Positions 8,733 to 16,795 of a DNA stretch of 54,385 nucleotides are shown here, piece by piece. Origin of the DNA: Aeromonas popoffii (GTDB taxonomy: Bacteria > Pseudomonadota > Gammaproteobacteria > Enterobacterales > Aeromonadaceae); NCBI RefSeq assembly GCF_000820025.1, contig NZ_CDBI01000011.1, positions 1 through 54,385 on the forward strand. Reading direction: 5' to 3'. A program made the position numbers and the translations under genes. The notes under the pieces were generated by a model, which saw only the letters and a program-made list of their open reading frames with translations, made no database searches and was not told the DNA's origin. Every line of letters starts with the position of its first letter. The stretch's first letter is position 1.

Positions 8733-9661
8733 GGCTGTGTTCTTAAAGTGATGAAGATATAATCTCACATCTTCTCAACAGCTTAAGACCTATGCAGTGT
8801 CCCGTCGCTATCAGTTGACCGATGCACAATGGGGGCTTATTGAACCCCTTTTCCATATCACCGCATAAGCGGACGCCCTACTCGCGAGCCACGCCAGGTG
8901 CTCGATGGCATTCTCTGGATACTCCACACCGGTGCTCCTTGGCGAGATTTGCCAGAACGTTTCTGCCCATGGAGTTCGGTCTACAACACCTTTCGACGTT
9001 GGCAGAGTACAGGCCGCATCGATGCCATCCTTGAAGCGCTGCAACGGCATCTCAATGTGAGGAAGGTCTTATCGACTTCGACCAGTGGTGCATTGACGGC
9101 CCCAATGTCAGGGCATCCAAAGATGCTGCTGGAGCGCGTAAAAAAACACTCAGGTAAATCAATCTCTTGGTCGATCACGTGGCGGTTTTGGCAGCAAGAT
9201 TCACTTGGTCACTGATGGTCATGGTTTGCCGCTGGGGTTCTGCCTTTCGCCGGGGCAATCAGCGGAAATCAGATATGCGACAAGTGCGTTGGCCATGGCA
9301 AGGATACCGACTTCATCAGGCCGTTATCGCACGCGGGCAACGTATCTTGCCGCAGATAAGGCCTATAGCAGCAGGGCTTTGCGGGCCGAACTCCGGCGTA
9401 GAAGGATAAAAGCGGTCATCCCGCAACGTAGCGACCAGCAGCGGCACCATAAGGGGCGTCCACTGGTATTAGACAACGCTCGTTATCGCAGGAGAAATGT
9501 GGTCGAGCGGTGCTTCGGATGGCTGAAGAAGTTTCGCCGATCCTCAACGAGGTATGAAAAGCTGGCGGTAAGTTTTGCAGCTTTTATCAAGCTGGCTTTC
9601 TGCCTTCGTTACTTGCGGGAACTATTGGTGGACAGAAAACCAGCACTTTGAGAACACAGCC
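8733..9661 (+). mobile_element. complete but inactive IS5-family element (929 bp)
   Basis: The ends are inverted repeats: GGCTGTGTTCTTAAAGTG at 8733 and the reverse complement, one mismatch, ending at 9661. The dinucleotide TA is present on both sides (8731-8732 and 9662-9663), consistent with a TA duplication as in the IS427/IS1031 groups. Joining the flanks restores the IS3 orfB frame, which proves the boundaries. The transposase inside is broken by frameshifts. Confidence 0.88.
8797..9651 (+). pseudogene. IS5-family (IS427-like) DDE transposase, frameshifted
   Basis: The protein can be assembled from pieces in different frames: RRYQLTDAQWGLIEPLF, then RPTREPRQVLDGILWILHTG, then GLIDFDQWCIDGPNVRASKD, then RGGFGSKIHLVTDGHGLPL through NVVERCFGWLKKFRR to the end. 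Breaks lie near 8858, 9055 and 9157. The DDE signature is spread over the fragments: D in CIDG, D in VTDGHG, E in NVVERCF. An intact copy of the same element elsewhere could still act on these ends. The start is a GTG at 8797 by family alignment. Confidence 0.85.
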
Positions 9662-9663
9662 TA

Positions 9664-9708
9664 GGCATGGCTATGGAACAGCAAAGGTGTAGCACTATTA
9701 GGATCAGT
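9664..9708 (+). pseudogene. distal piece of the interrupted IS3 orfB
   Basis: Reads RHGYGTAKV in frame with the orfB remnant that ends at 8730, once the 929-bp IS5 element is removed, then a stop. It corresponds to the HGVYGSRRV region of IS3-family OrfB. It is kept separate because it documents the order of insertions. Confidence 0.6.
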
Positions 9709-9791
9709 TATTTAGACCGGGCGCATTACCAGCAGTTCGGCCGCCTGATGTAGACTTTTTTTCTGGAGTCAGTATTTTTGATAGGGGAAAT

Positions 9792-9814
9792 AGCCAGCCT
9801 AGCAGTGGCTGGCT
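9792..9814 (-). terminator. hairpin downstream of pagP
   Basis: Perfect 8-bp stem AGCCAGCC/GGCTGGCT with a 7-base loop, 43 bases past the pagP stop. On the minus strand it is followed only by a short ATTT, so termination may be weak. Confidence 0.5.
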
Positions 9815-9831
9815 CAGAAAGGTGGGTGTCC
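9815..9831. repeat. 17-bp dispersed repeat (second copy at 3003-3019)
   Basis: CAGAAAGGTGGGTGTCC is present here and, identically and in the same orientation, at 3003-3019. Both copies sit at the edge of decayed mobile DNA: the IS/LysE junction at 3.0 kb, and the gap between the IS3 remnant and pagP here. It may be the end of an unrecognised element. Confidence 0.6.
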
Positions 9832-9856
9832 TTAATTGTTTCGTTACACAGCCAAG

Positions 9857-10426
9857 TTAAAAAGTGTAGCGTAACCAGGCAAAGAGGACGTTGCCATTAT
9901 TTTTTGACCCCGGGATATAGGTAAATTGCGTGCTTATTTGCTTATAACTCGCAGAAAAAAGTGGTAACACAAGCGGCAGAGGGATGTAATTACCCATATC
10001 TTTACGTGCAGTTACCCCTGCCGTAAACCCTAAACCTAGACGAACATCTTCATCGTCATCCATATACCATCCTTTTTCCCACCCATAGCCGACAACCGGT
10101 TGCCAGTGGTTATGGGAGTCTTTAAACATCATGGAATACAGTGCATGCCAGTTACCCTGTTCGTCATAGCGTGATATGCCGATGCCGCCCCCCCATGGCA
10201 TTTCATTGTAATGATCTGTCTCATCGTATAGCAGGCGGTTATGCCAACTAAGAAAAGGCAAATACAGTTCGTAATGTTGTGGCTCTTCCTTCGTTTTTAC
10301 TACGTTGTTGGTAAAGGTATCCCACCAATGAAGGTTATTTTCTGTATCATTAGTGGGTGACGCCGCATGGAGGGTAGTCGTCGACAAAAGTAACACCGAC
10401 CCTAAGCCGACAAGATAACTTCGCAT
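9857..10426 (-). CDS. pagP: lipid A palmitoyltransferase PagP
   Basis: Outer-membrane eight-stranded beta-barrel that moves a palmitate chain from phospholipid to lipid A. It has 189 residues with a signal peptide (cleavage after LHA, about residue 21). The family core is plain: WWDTFTNNV amphipathic helix, [57 protein letters not shown], and [14 protein letters not shown] ending in the aromatic C-terminal residue typical of outer-membrane proteins. The catalytic residues known from E. coli (His, Asp, Ser) are all present as H62, D103 and S104. A strong sigma-70 promoter precedes it. The gene stands alone between two decayed IS elements. Confidence 0.95.
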   Translation of the reverse strand: MRSYLVGLGSVLLLSTTTLHAASPTNDTENNLHWWDTFTNNVVKTKEEPQHYELYLPFLSWHNRLLYDETDHYNEMPWGGGIGISRYDEQGNWHALYSMMFKDSHNHWQPVVGYGWEKGWYMDDDEDVRLGLGFTAGVTARKDMGNYIPLPLVLPLFSASYKQISTQFTYIPGSKNNGNVLFAWLRYTF

Positions 10427-10461
10427 ATGAAACCTGTCTGATAGAAGGGAAGTATCGACGT

Positions 10462-10489
10462 ATCATAGGACAAGTTTTTCCGCTGTCAA
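10462..10489 (-). promoter_or_regulatory. sigma-70 promoter of pagP
   Basis: The minus strand reads TTGACA, 16 bases, TATGAT, ending 36 bases before the pagP ATG. This is close to consensus. It lies between the pagP start and the right end of the IS1-type element, so pagP expression does not depend on the IS. Confidence 0.75.
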
Positions 10490-10510
10490 GGCTGGGTGTC
10501 ATTTCATGTC

Positions 10511-11210
10511 GTAATGCCTCCAATCAGTTGAAGTGGTGGACGTTCTCATGGATTTCAAAAGAGTGGGAAAAAGATGGTTTACGGGCCTGGCGCTTGATGC
10601 GCGTTCTGGGCGTCAGGTTGTGACGCTCGATACGCTGCGTGAATATTTTCACGGTCAGATGTCTCTCGCGTGCGACGGCTCTGGCGTTGCTTCCCCAGTT
10701 ATCACTGGTGATAAAGTCAAGTTGGAAGGGAGCCAACAGGCTCAATAATCGACGGCATGTGTCATCGCTGCGCTGGCCAGGGTGTAGGCAACAACACATG
10801 TTCTTTGGGTATCAAAGGTATAAAAAATCCAATGTCGATGTTTTTTATTGCCAATATAGGCCTATTACTCATCCAGTTCACCAATAAGCGACACATCATC
10901 CAACACAACCTTTTCGGTAGTTACGTGCCTTGGTGCGAGTTTTTAAGGTGCGCAGGACGGAGTTAATACCAATGTTGAGGACGCGAGCTGTGTCACGGGC
11001 ACCTGAGCCGTTGAACACCATCTCGACAATCTTCGCTTTAACGCCAGGTTTACACGCGTCATATAAGTGAGCTGAAAAACGTGGGGATAGGCAAGGGTCT
11101 TACCGTGGCGATATACGCGGTCGGAGTGGCAACGAGGGCAGTGAACCATGCCATAAATAACTGAGTCTCAAAATCATCACCATGCCTTATCAACAGAACG
11201 GAGGCATGAC
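10511..11210 (-). mobile_element. decayed IS1-family element (~700 bp)
   Basis: The ends form an imperfect inverted repeat: GTAATGCCTCCAATCAGTTG at 10511 and CAACAGAACGGAGGCATGAC at 11191-11210, similar to IS1 termini. The length (~700 bp) fits IS1. Both InsA-like and InsB-like sequence are visible on the minus strand but broken. It sits between pagP and the histidine kinase gene. Confidence 0.75.
10524..11146 (-). pseudogene. IS1-family InsA/InsB remnant
   Basis: InsA part: a zinc-finger start, CPRCHSDRVYRHGKT, followed by frameshifted FQLTY and a stretch readable as GSGARDTARVLNIGINSVLRT in another frame. InsB part: LLSLLAPFQLDFITSDNWGS, then KIFTQRIERHNLTPRTRIKR, then SHSFEIHENVHHF, matching the C-terminal two thirds of InsB, including the QRIERxNLxxR signature. 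Frames do not join and the InsA-InsB fusion is not possible, so no active transposase is made. Confidence 0.82.
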
Positions 11211-11245
11211 CGGATGTTTAACATTACCCCGATATGGGGATATTA

Positions 11246-13087
11246 TCACTGCAATGATGATATATGCATTAGGTTTTGAGTTGACATTTTCTTTCTAAAT
11301 ATATGTTTATTTATTTCGCTGATAAGTACGTCTTTATTTACCGGTTTGGTAATGTAACCATTCATACCATGTGACATATAGTATTGTTTGGATTCTGGCA
11401 TGGCATCAGCAGTTAACGCAATAATGGGAATGTTAGCCCAAGGTTTTGAGGATTGTCGTATCTGGGTGGTAGCCGCCAAGCCGTCCATGACAGGCATCTG
11501 GACATCCATCAATACCAGATCAAACGTAGCTTGTGTCAACTTTGTTAATGCTTCTTCTCCTTGTATCGCCAGTGTGACCTGATGGCCGACAGAATCGAGC
11601 ATGGCACCTATTACCTTGCGATTAGTGGCATTGTCATCCACTAGCAAAATACGATAGCTCTCCTGATTAACTGACTTGGAGGGTAAGCAAACAATGGAAG
11701 GTATGGTCGCTTGGGCAGGCCAGATATAGGTGAAGGTACTTCCAAATCCATCTTGACTCTCGACCGAGATATCGCCTCCCATTAAACGCGCGAGATTGCG
11801 GGATATTTCCAGGCCAAGGCCGGAACCACCATATTGACGGGTAATGGAAACATCGGCTTGGGAGAAGCGTTGAAATAGGTTTTTTATCTGATCCTTGCTC
11901 AAGCCAATACCTGTGTCCTGGATTGAAATCCTGATCGAATGGCAGTCTTTATCCAGTGGCCGACTATCTATGTTGATATTGACCTCACCCTGATGGGTAA
12001 ATTTGATGGCGTTGCTCAGGAGATTGAACAGTATCTGACGTACCCTCAGGGGATCCATCATCAGCCATTCTGGTGTCTCAGGGGCCAGCGTCAGGTTTAG
12101 TTTGATCCCCTTTTCGTCGCAGCTACTCTGCATCAGCACCCGGATATCTTCCAAAAGATGAGGTAAATGATGGGGTGCGAGGAGCAGTTCGATCCGGCCC
12201 TCTTCCAACTTGGAAATATCCAGAATGTCATTGAGTAGTCCCAGCAGGTGGTTGGCCGATTCCCGAGCAGTCTCCAGATAGTCCCGTTCCTTGGGGGCCA
12301 TTTCTCTATCTGCCAGCAGTGACAACATGCCAAGGATGCCGTTCATGGGGGTGCGGATTTCGTGACTCATATTGGCCAGAAAACTACTTTTGGCCCGCTG
12401 ACCGGCTTCTGCTTCACGGTTGGCCTGGAGTAGCTTCTCGTTGAGTTGCTGCATCAGTTTGTGGTGCAGATAGGATGTGTTCATTTGGCGCCATATGAGC
12501 AGGGCCAGCACAAACAGCAAGGCAAACTGCAATGTAGCGATCAGTGTGGTTGTGATGATCTGCTCTCGCACTCCATCGCGCCGGATGACGTCGAATAAGG
12601 TCGCCTGCTGGTTGACCTCCAGTGTCAGTTGATGAAGCAGTGGGAGCAGTTGTTCCAGTTCTTGGTTTAACTGTTGATGCGCTGTCTGGTCCAGTTGTGT
12701 GACCTTATCTGGTCCAAGCCAGATATCGGCCAGAGCAATGTAACTGAGGATCGCCTTGCTGGCCTGTTGGTATATCTGGGTCTCTTGCAACAGGGTGCGA
12801 TCCTTACTCTCCAGAATCAGGTCCATGCGACTAACCATGATGTCGTACCTGAGCTGAAACTTAGCCTGTGAGTCATGCTGCAGGGAGTTTTGAAAGCGCA
12901 ACGCCTCGTTGTAGAGCTGAAAATAGTTCCACATGACGTTGTCTTCACCTTGGGTGGTACTGCGATGAAGGTCCTGGAATTGCCGATACTGGATGGTGCC
13001 AATACCGGCAAAGGCCAGCAACAGGACGCAGAGCACCACGAACAGTGATCGCTGACTCGCAGCTATGGATCGCATGATATACCTCAC
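11246..13087 (-). CDS. hybrid sensor histidine kinase / response regulator
   Basis: Inner-membrane hybrid kinase of 613 residues. Two membrane helices (about 14-30 and 180-199) enclose a ~150-residue mostly helical periplasmic sensor. HisKA has the phospho-acceptor H242 in MSHEIRTPMNG. The ATPase domain has N-box LLSNAIKF, G1 DTGIGLS and G2 GGSGLGLEI. The receiver domain at ~478-595 has phospho-acceptor D528 in LVLMDVQMPVMDG. No HPt domain follows, so the phosphate must pass to a separate HPt protein. It starts as GTG at 13087 in a GTGA overlap with the upstream gene; the in-frame ATG at 13075 (with GTGAGG upstream) is as likely. Co-transcription with a periplasmic SUOX-fold protein suggests that protein feeds the sensor. 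Vibrio syp is controlled by comparable hybrid kinases (RscS/SypF). Confidence 0.9.
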   Translation of the reverse strand: MRYIMRSIAASQRSLFVVLCVLLLAFAGIGTIQYRQFQDLHRSTTQGEDNVMWNYFQLYNEALRFQNSLQHDSQAKFQLRYDIMVSRMDLILESKDRTLLQETQIYQQASKAILSYIALADIWLGPDKVTQLDQTAHQQLNQELEQLLPLLHQLTLEVNQQATLFDVIRRDGVREQIITTTLIATLQFALLFVLALLIWRQMNTSYLHHKLMQQLNEKLLQANREAEAGQRAKSSFLANMSHEIRTPMNGILGMLSLLADREMAPKERDYLETARESANHLLGLLNDILDISKLEEGRIELLLAPHHLPHLLEDIRVLMQSSCDEKGIKLNLTLAPETPEWLMMDPLRVRQILFNLLSNAIKFTHQGEVNINIDSRPLDKDCHSIRISIQDTGIGLSKDQIKNLFQRFSQADVSITRQYGGSGLGLEISRNLARLMGGDISVESQDGFGSTFTYIWPAQATIPSIVCLPSKSVNQESYRILLVDDNATNRKVIGAMLDSVGHQVTLAIQGEEALTKLTQATFDLVLMDVQMPVMDGLAATTQIRQSSKPWANIPIIALTADAMPESKQYYMSHGMNGYITKPVNKDVLISEINKHIFRKKMSTQNLMHISSLQ

Positions 13088-13575
13088 TCCACCTTGATCT
13101 GGCTGATCTGCCAGATGGCCCGACCGTAGTAGAGCTTGTTGCGAAGCTCAGGATATTGATCAAAGGGATAGATGAGGAATAGTGGCCCTTTGTCGCGTAC
13201 CGAGAGGGGTTTGCCATTGATGCTACGGGCCAGGATCACTTGGTATTGGCTGGCATCGCTGGCGGGTATCTGGACGGAATAGTCATTGAGGGCGGTGATG
13301 GTTAGCTGCTTGCCATTGGCGCCGACCTTGGCCAGTAGGTCACTGAGCCGCGGACCCCGGAAGGTTTTCTCCTCGTCGTACCAAGGGGTGTGGGTCTTGA
13401 TTTCGTATTCGGGCAGTTGATCCAGCATTGCACTATCCCACAAGGCCAATTGCTGGTAGTTGGGCTGAGTGATGCTCCCTTCTACTCTGAGCAGGGCATT
13501 GTCGGGGGAGGGGGTGGCCTGCACGACTCCGCAGAGGGTGGCCAGAAGCGGTGCGACATACAAGGTGAATTTCAT
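13084..13575 (-). CDS. periplasmic SUOX-fold (molybdopterin-binding-like) protein
   Basis: A 163-residue secreted protein: signal peptide KFTLYVAPLLATLCGVVQA, then a fold typical of the oxidoreductase molybdopterin-binding family (LRVEGSITQPN, ALWDSAMLDQLPEYEIKTHT, FRGPRLSDLLAKVGANG, YSVQIPASDA, RDKGPLFLIYPFDQ). The conserved cysteine that ligates molybdenum in sulfite-oxidase-type enzymes is not visible, so it is probably a ligand- or partner-binding relative and not an enzyme. The ATG at 13575 follows a perfect GGAGGAAG. It overlaps the kinase gene by four bases. I infer a sensory accessory role for the kinase next to it. Confidence 0.75.
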   Translation of the reverse strand: MKFTLYVAPLLATLCGVVQATPSPDNALLRVEGSITQPNYQQLALWDSAMLDQLPEYEIKTHTPWYDEEKTFRGPRLSDLLAKVGANGKQLTITALNDYSVQIPASDASQYQVILARSINGKPLSVRDKGPLFLIYPFDQYPELRNKLYYGRAIWQISQIKVE

Positions 13576-13639
13576 ATCTTCCTCCATCAATCCGTTCGAA
13601 GCTGATACTGGCAATGGTGAGCATCGGCAAGGGAGAGTA

Positions 13640-13655
13640 AGCAATATACGGGCCG
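13640..13655 (-). promoter_or_regulatory. candidate sigma-54 promoter of the kinase operon
   Basis: The minus strand reads CGGCCC, 5 bases, TTGCT: GG and GC are exactly 10 bases apart as required for -24/-12 elements, and the -12 half is perfect. The -24 half matches 4 of 6. It lies 65 bases upstream of the ATG at 13575. Confidence 0.45.
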
Positions 13656-13838
13656 ATCTGTGAGAAACGCCGGTTTGCGGCTTGGCCGGGCAGGGAGGTA
13701 GGAGATTGGTTCCAGTTTCATTGCACTTTGCAACAAAAGGCGGATTCATGTTGCAAATTAGTAACTAAAATGGGGGTTGGTGTCTCAGGTGGAGCTTTTT
13801 ATGGGCGATAGATTAGGAGCTTATGGGGCTTATTGATC

Positions 13839-13854
13839 CGGCACAGCCTTTGCA
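13839..13854 (+). promoter_or_regulatory. sigma-54 promoter of the STAS/export operon
   Basis: CGGCAC, 5 bases, TTGCA on the plus strand, one mismatch to the TGGCAC-N5-TTGCW consensus, 54 bases before the ATG at 13908. The same element recurs upstream of two other operons in this locus (23931, 35437). Confidence 0.7.
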
Positions 13855-13907
13855 TTGCTTCAACTGTCGTGAAAGTGAGCTGTCTAGGTATAAACAAGGA
13901 GCTGAAC

Positions 13908-14258
13908 ATGGAAAGTATGACTTACACCCTCAATGACACCCAAGTCATCGCACTGGAGAATGAATTCGATGCGATGGCAGTCAGCGAATTACGGCCTTTG
14001 TTCGAGCGGTTATCAGAGTACTCTGGTGATGTACTAGCCGATCTTCGTGACGTTCATTTTATTGATTCATCGGGTATTGGGGCCCTGGTCTTCCTGTATA
14101 AAAGATTGCTTATGAAAGGTCATCGTCTGGAGCTTATTTGTGGCCCAGGTCAACCCCATGACCTATTGGAAATGTTACATATAGACAGAGTCATCCCGTG
14201 CCATGAGAGTATCAAAGTTTATATGCTCTCTTGCGGCATGATGGCGGCAACATCATGA
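13908..14258 (+). CDS. STAS-domain anti-sigma-factor-antagonist-like regulator (SypA-like)
   Basis: A 116-residue single STAS domain. The phosphorylation motif DVHFIDSSGIGALV is intact, with S55 the likely phospho-serine by analogy to SpoIIAA. AAGGAG precedes the ATG at 13908 by seven bases. In Vibrio fischeri the STAS protein SypA is switched on and off by phosphorylation through SypE, and it licenses biofilm formation. Here a SypE-like protein is encoded four genes downstream in the same operon, so the same switch is likely. The next gene overlaps its stop by four bases. Confidence 0.85.
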   Translation: MESMTYTLNDTQVIALENEFDAMAVSELRPLFERLSEYSGDVLADLRDVHFIDSSGIGALVFLYKRLLMKGHRLELICGPGQPHDLLEMLHIDRVIPCHESIKVYMLSCGMMAATS

Positions 14259-14671
14259 AAAGGTGGTGTACCTTGTGGATATGCTTGCTGATATCCGGCT
14301 GCGCCCAGTGGCCACCTGAAGGTTATGGGGGACTTGCCGAGGTAAGGCCTACCCTATTGCCACGGAACGAGGATGAACGGCGGATCTGGTTACATTATGA
14401 TAAGCGTCAAAAGGAGCTAGATAAGCAGCTAGCCACATTGAAGCAAGCCAATCTGCGTGAGTGCATGCCCGCAGGGTTGAAACAGCTGCAATCTCAACGT
14501 GTTGACATCGTGCGGGATATGCATGGTCGACTCTGGTCAGAGGTTGCCTGGCGTCAGACGATGCTGGCACAATCGTTACAACAGGTACGTTTGCATCTGG
14601 AAGAGAGAGTCAGCGAAGGCTGTAGCACAGATTGGTCGGGGCTTCCCTTGCGTCAGTGGAGGCACACGTAA
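14255..14671 (+). CDS. small lipoprotein of the polysaccharide operon
   Basis: Starts at the ATG overlapping the STAS gene stop (ATGA). A short lipoprotein signal, LWICLLISGC, places the lipidated cysteine about 15 residues in. The rest (~125 residues) is highly helical and charged (YDKRQKELDKQLATLKQAN, RLWSEVAWRQTMLAQSLQQV) and probably coiled-coil. No family was recognised. Its place before the outer-membrane export gene suggests a periplasmic or outer-membrane accessory of the secretion channel; syp loci carry a gene of unknown function at the equivalent spot (sypB), but that one is OmpA-like and no such domain is seen here. Confidence 0.7.
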   Translation: MKRWCTLWICLLISGCAQWPPEGYGGLAEVRPTLLPRNEDERRIWLHYDKRQKELDKQLATLKQANLRECMPAGLKQLQSQRVDIVRDMHGRLWSEVAWRQTMLAQSLQQVRLHLEERVSEGCSTDWSGLPLRQWRHT

Positions 14672-14688
14672 CAAGCAAAAGGATGTTT

Positions 14689-16794
14689 ATGAATCGGGGC
14701 GCTATCAAAGGATTGATTTGTTTTGTTTTCTTGTTGTTTGCCTGTCCGCTGCTGGCGACCACCTTGTTGGCTCCCGGGGATCGACTGGCGATAGTGCAGC
14801 CAGGGGAGGCCGCTTTTGACCAGCCTTTCCAGATAAACAAGCAAGGGGAAGTGAAACTCCCCGAGGTGGGTGTTGTGGTGGTGGGGGGGAAAACGCTCCA
14901 GCAGGCGGATGAGATTATCCGTACTGCCCTCAAGCCCATCTACAATAACCTCTCACAATTGACTGTCACGCTATTGGAAAAGCGCCTGCTCATTAGTGTT
15001 ATGGGGTATGTCAAAAAGCCAGGCAGCTATGATCTGGCACCCGATGGCAATGTACAGATGGCGCTCGATGCGGCTGGTGGTTTGGTGCCGGGTGCCCAGC
15101 TCAACAACATGCAGGTACGTCGTGGCGATACCGTCTCCAACTTCGACTACAAGCACTATCTCGATACCGGCGATGCCAGCTTGCTGCCCCCGCTGCAATC
15201 CCTCGATGTGGTGTTCGTGCCAGCCTCTCCTCTCATCGGCAACGTCCAGATTGATTTTGATGCTGCAACCCTGGCGGCAGGGGGGGATGGTGACACCGGC
15301 AAGGCTATCAAGGTCTTTGGCGAGGTGAACAGCCCGGGTGCGTTCAGCTTTAAAAGTGGCAACTCTATCGTCGATCTGCTGATGCGGGCCGGAGGGGTGA
15401 CTCGTTTTGCAGGGGTGGAGCGGATCCGGGTGATCAATGGCGATGCCCCCGAGTTGTTCGATCTCAAAGCCTACCTGGACTCGGGTAACAATAAGTTGCT
15501 GCCCACTCTGGCCCCCGGGGCCACCATCTTCATCCCCAAGGATGAAGAGCAAATCAAGCGGGGGGCTCGCACCATCTACATCATGGGAGAGGTGTTCAAA
15601 CCTGGCGCCTATGAGGGGCGGGAGGGGGACTCCTTCCTCGACATATTGGCCAACGCTGGCGGTCCGACCCGCTATGCCGAGAGTCGCCAAATCCGCTTAC
15701 TGCGCACCGATGGGTCGGTCGAACCGATCGATCTGCAGGCTTACACCGAAGGTACGCAAAAGGCGCTGCCTCAAATCAAACCCGGCGACGCGATTTTTGT
15801 CCCGGAAAAGACCGATATTAACGAGAAATCCTGGTTAAAAGTGGCGCCCGGACGGGCGGTGATGGTGATGGGGGCGGTACGTATCCCGGGTCGTTATGAA
15901 TGGTCTGATGAGATGTCTCTGCTTGATTTGATTGCCCATGCCGGTGGCCCCAATGAGCGCGCCGACATTGCCAAAGTACAGATCCTGAAGGCGGATGGGG
16001 GGATGGCAACTCCGACCCTCTTCGATCTCGACAAGTTTCTGCATCAGGGGGGCGCGCTCGCCAGCCTGCCAACGATCCATGCCGGCTTTACCATCATGAT
16101 CCCCGAGCTGCCCACCGATCCCAGCGACAACAAATCTCAGTGGGTACGCCAGTCACCGGACAGTTCCATCTATATATTCGGCCAGGTTGGCGCTCCCGGT
16201 CGCTACGCTTTCAACGATCAGATGGGTTTTATCGACATACTCTCCGCGGCCGATGGTCCTAGCGCCATGGCGGACTTGCGCAATGTACGCATCGCCCATC
16301 GCAATGGTAGTACGGCACGGGTGAGCAAGCTGGATCTGGCCCTTTACTTCGAGACCGGTGATGAAACCCTGCTGCCCAAGGTGCTGCCAGGTGACTCCAT
16401 TTACTTGCCGGAGAAAAACCGCCCCTGGCTTGATGAACCCAAGGAGGACACCATCCGGGTGCTAGGGGCTGTTGCCCGACCCGGCCGCTATCGCTTCAAT
16501 TCTTCCATGACCCTGTTGGATCTGCTGGCGGAGGCCGGTGGGCCAACCAGCTCTGCTTACATCAAGAAGATTGTGGTGATTAACATGGCTGTGAGCGGGC
16601 AGGGGGATCAGGCTCGTACCTTCGATCTGGACGGTTTTGCCAAGGAGCCTGATTTCAGCAAGCTACCGGTGCTGCGGGTAGGAGACACCGTCTTCATCCC
16701 CGATAGCAAGAGCAGTAACTGGGCCATCTTCATGGAGGGAATGCGGGACATTCTCACCACTATCTCGGTGGTCGCTCTGATGGGAACCCTGTGA
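14689..16794 (+). CDS. polysaccharide export protein with six SLBB domains (Wza/SypC-like)
   Basis: Exported 701-residue protein: signal peptide ending near PLLA, then a Poly_export domain (LLAPGDRLAIVQPGE, QINKQGEVKLPEVG). Six SLBB (beta-grasp) repeats follow, each marked by a GxVxxPG core: ISVMGYVKKPGSY, IKVFGEVNSPGAF, IYIMGEVFKPGAY, VMVMGAVRIPGRY, IYIFGQVGAPGRY, IRVLGAVARPGRY. The C-terminus is a hydrophobic stretch, TTISVVALMGTL. Most Wza-type proteins have two to three SLBB domains, so this is an extended version. It should form the periplasm-spanning outer-membrane exit for the polymer. AAGGATGTTT precedes the ATG at 14689. The ATPase gene follows two bases after its stop. Confidence 0.9.
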   Translation: MNRGAIKGLICFVFLLFACPLLATTLLAPGDRLAIVQPGEAAFDQPFQINKQGEVKLPEVGVVVVGGKTLQQADEIIRTALKPIYNNLSQLTVTLLEKRLLISVMGYVKKPGSYDLAPDGNVQMALDAAGGLVPGAQLNNMQVRRGDTVSNFDYKHYLDTGDASLLPPLQSLDVVFVPASPLIGNVQIDFDAATLAAGGDGDTGKAIKVFGEVNSPGAFSFKSGNSIVDLLMRAGGVTRFAGVERIRVINGDAPELFDLKAYLDSGNNKLLPTLAPGATIFIPKDEEQIKRGARTIYIMGEVFKPGAYEGREGDSFLDILANAGGPTRYAESRQIRLLRTDGSVEPIDLQAYTEGTQKALPQIKPGDAIFVPEKTDINEKSWLKVAPGRAVMVMGAVRIPGRYEWSDEMSLLDLIAHAGGPNERADIAKVQILKADGGMATPTLFDLDKFLHQGGALASLPTIHAGFTIMIPELPTDPSDNKSQWVRQSPDSSIYIFGQVGAPGRYAFNDQMGFIDILSAADGPSAMADLRNVRIAHRNGSTARVSKLDLALYFETGDETLLPKVLPGDSIYLPEKNRPWLDEPKEDTIRVLGAVARPGRYRFNSSMTLLDLLAEAGGPTSSAYIKKIVVINMAVSGQGDQARTFDLDGFAKEPDFSKLPVLRVGDTVFIPDSKSSNWAIFMEGMRDILTTISVVALMGTL

Positions 16795-16795
16795 G

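Noticed and set aside
14971..15690. Long antisense ORFs within the SLBB export gene and other GC-rich genes
   Set aside because: Shadow frames of strongly recognisable genes; no signals of their own.
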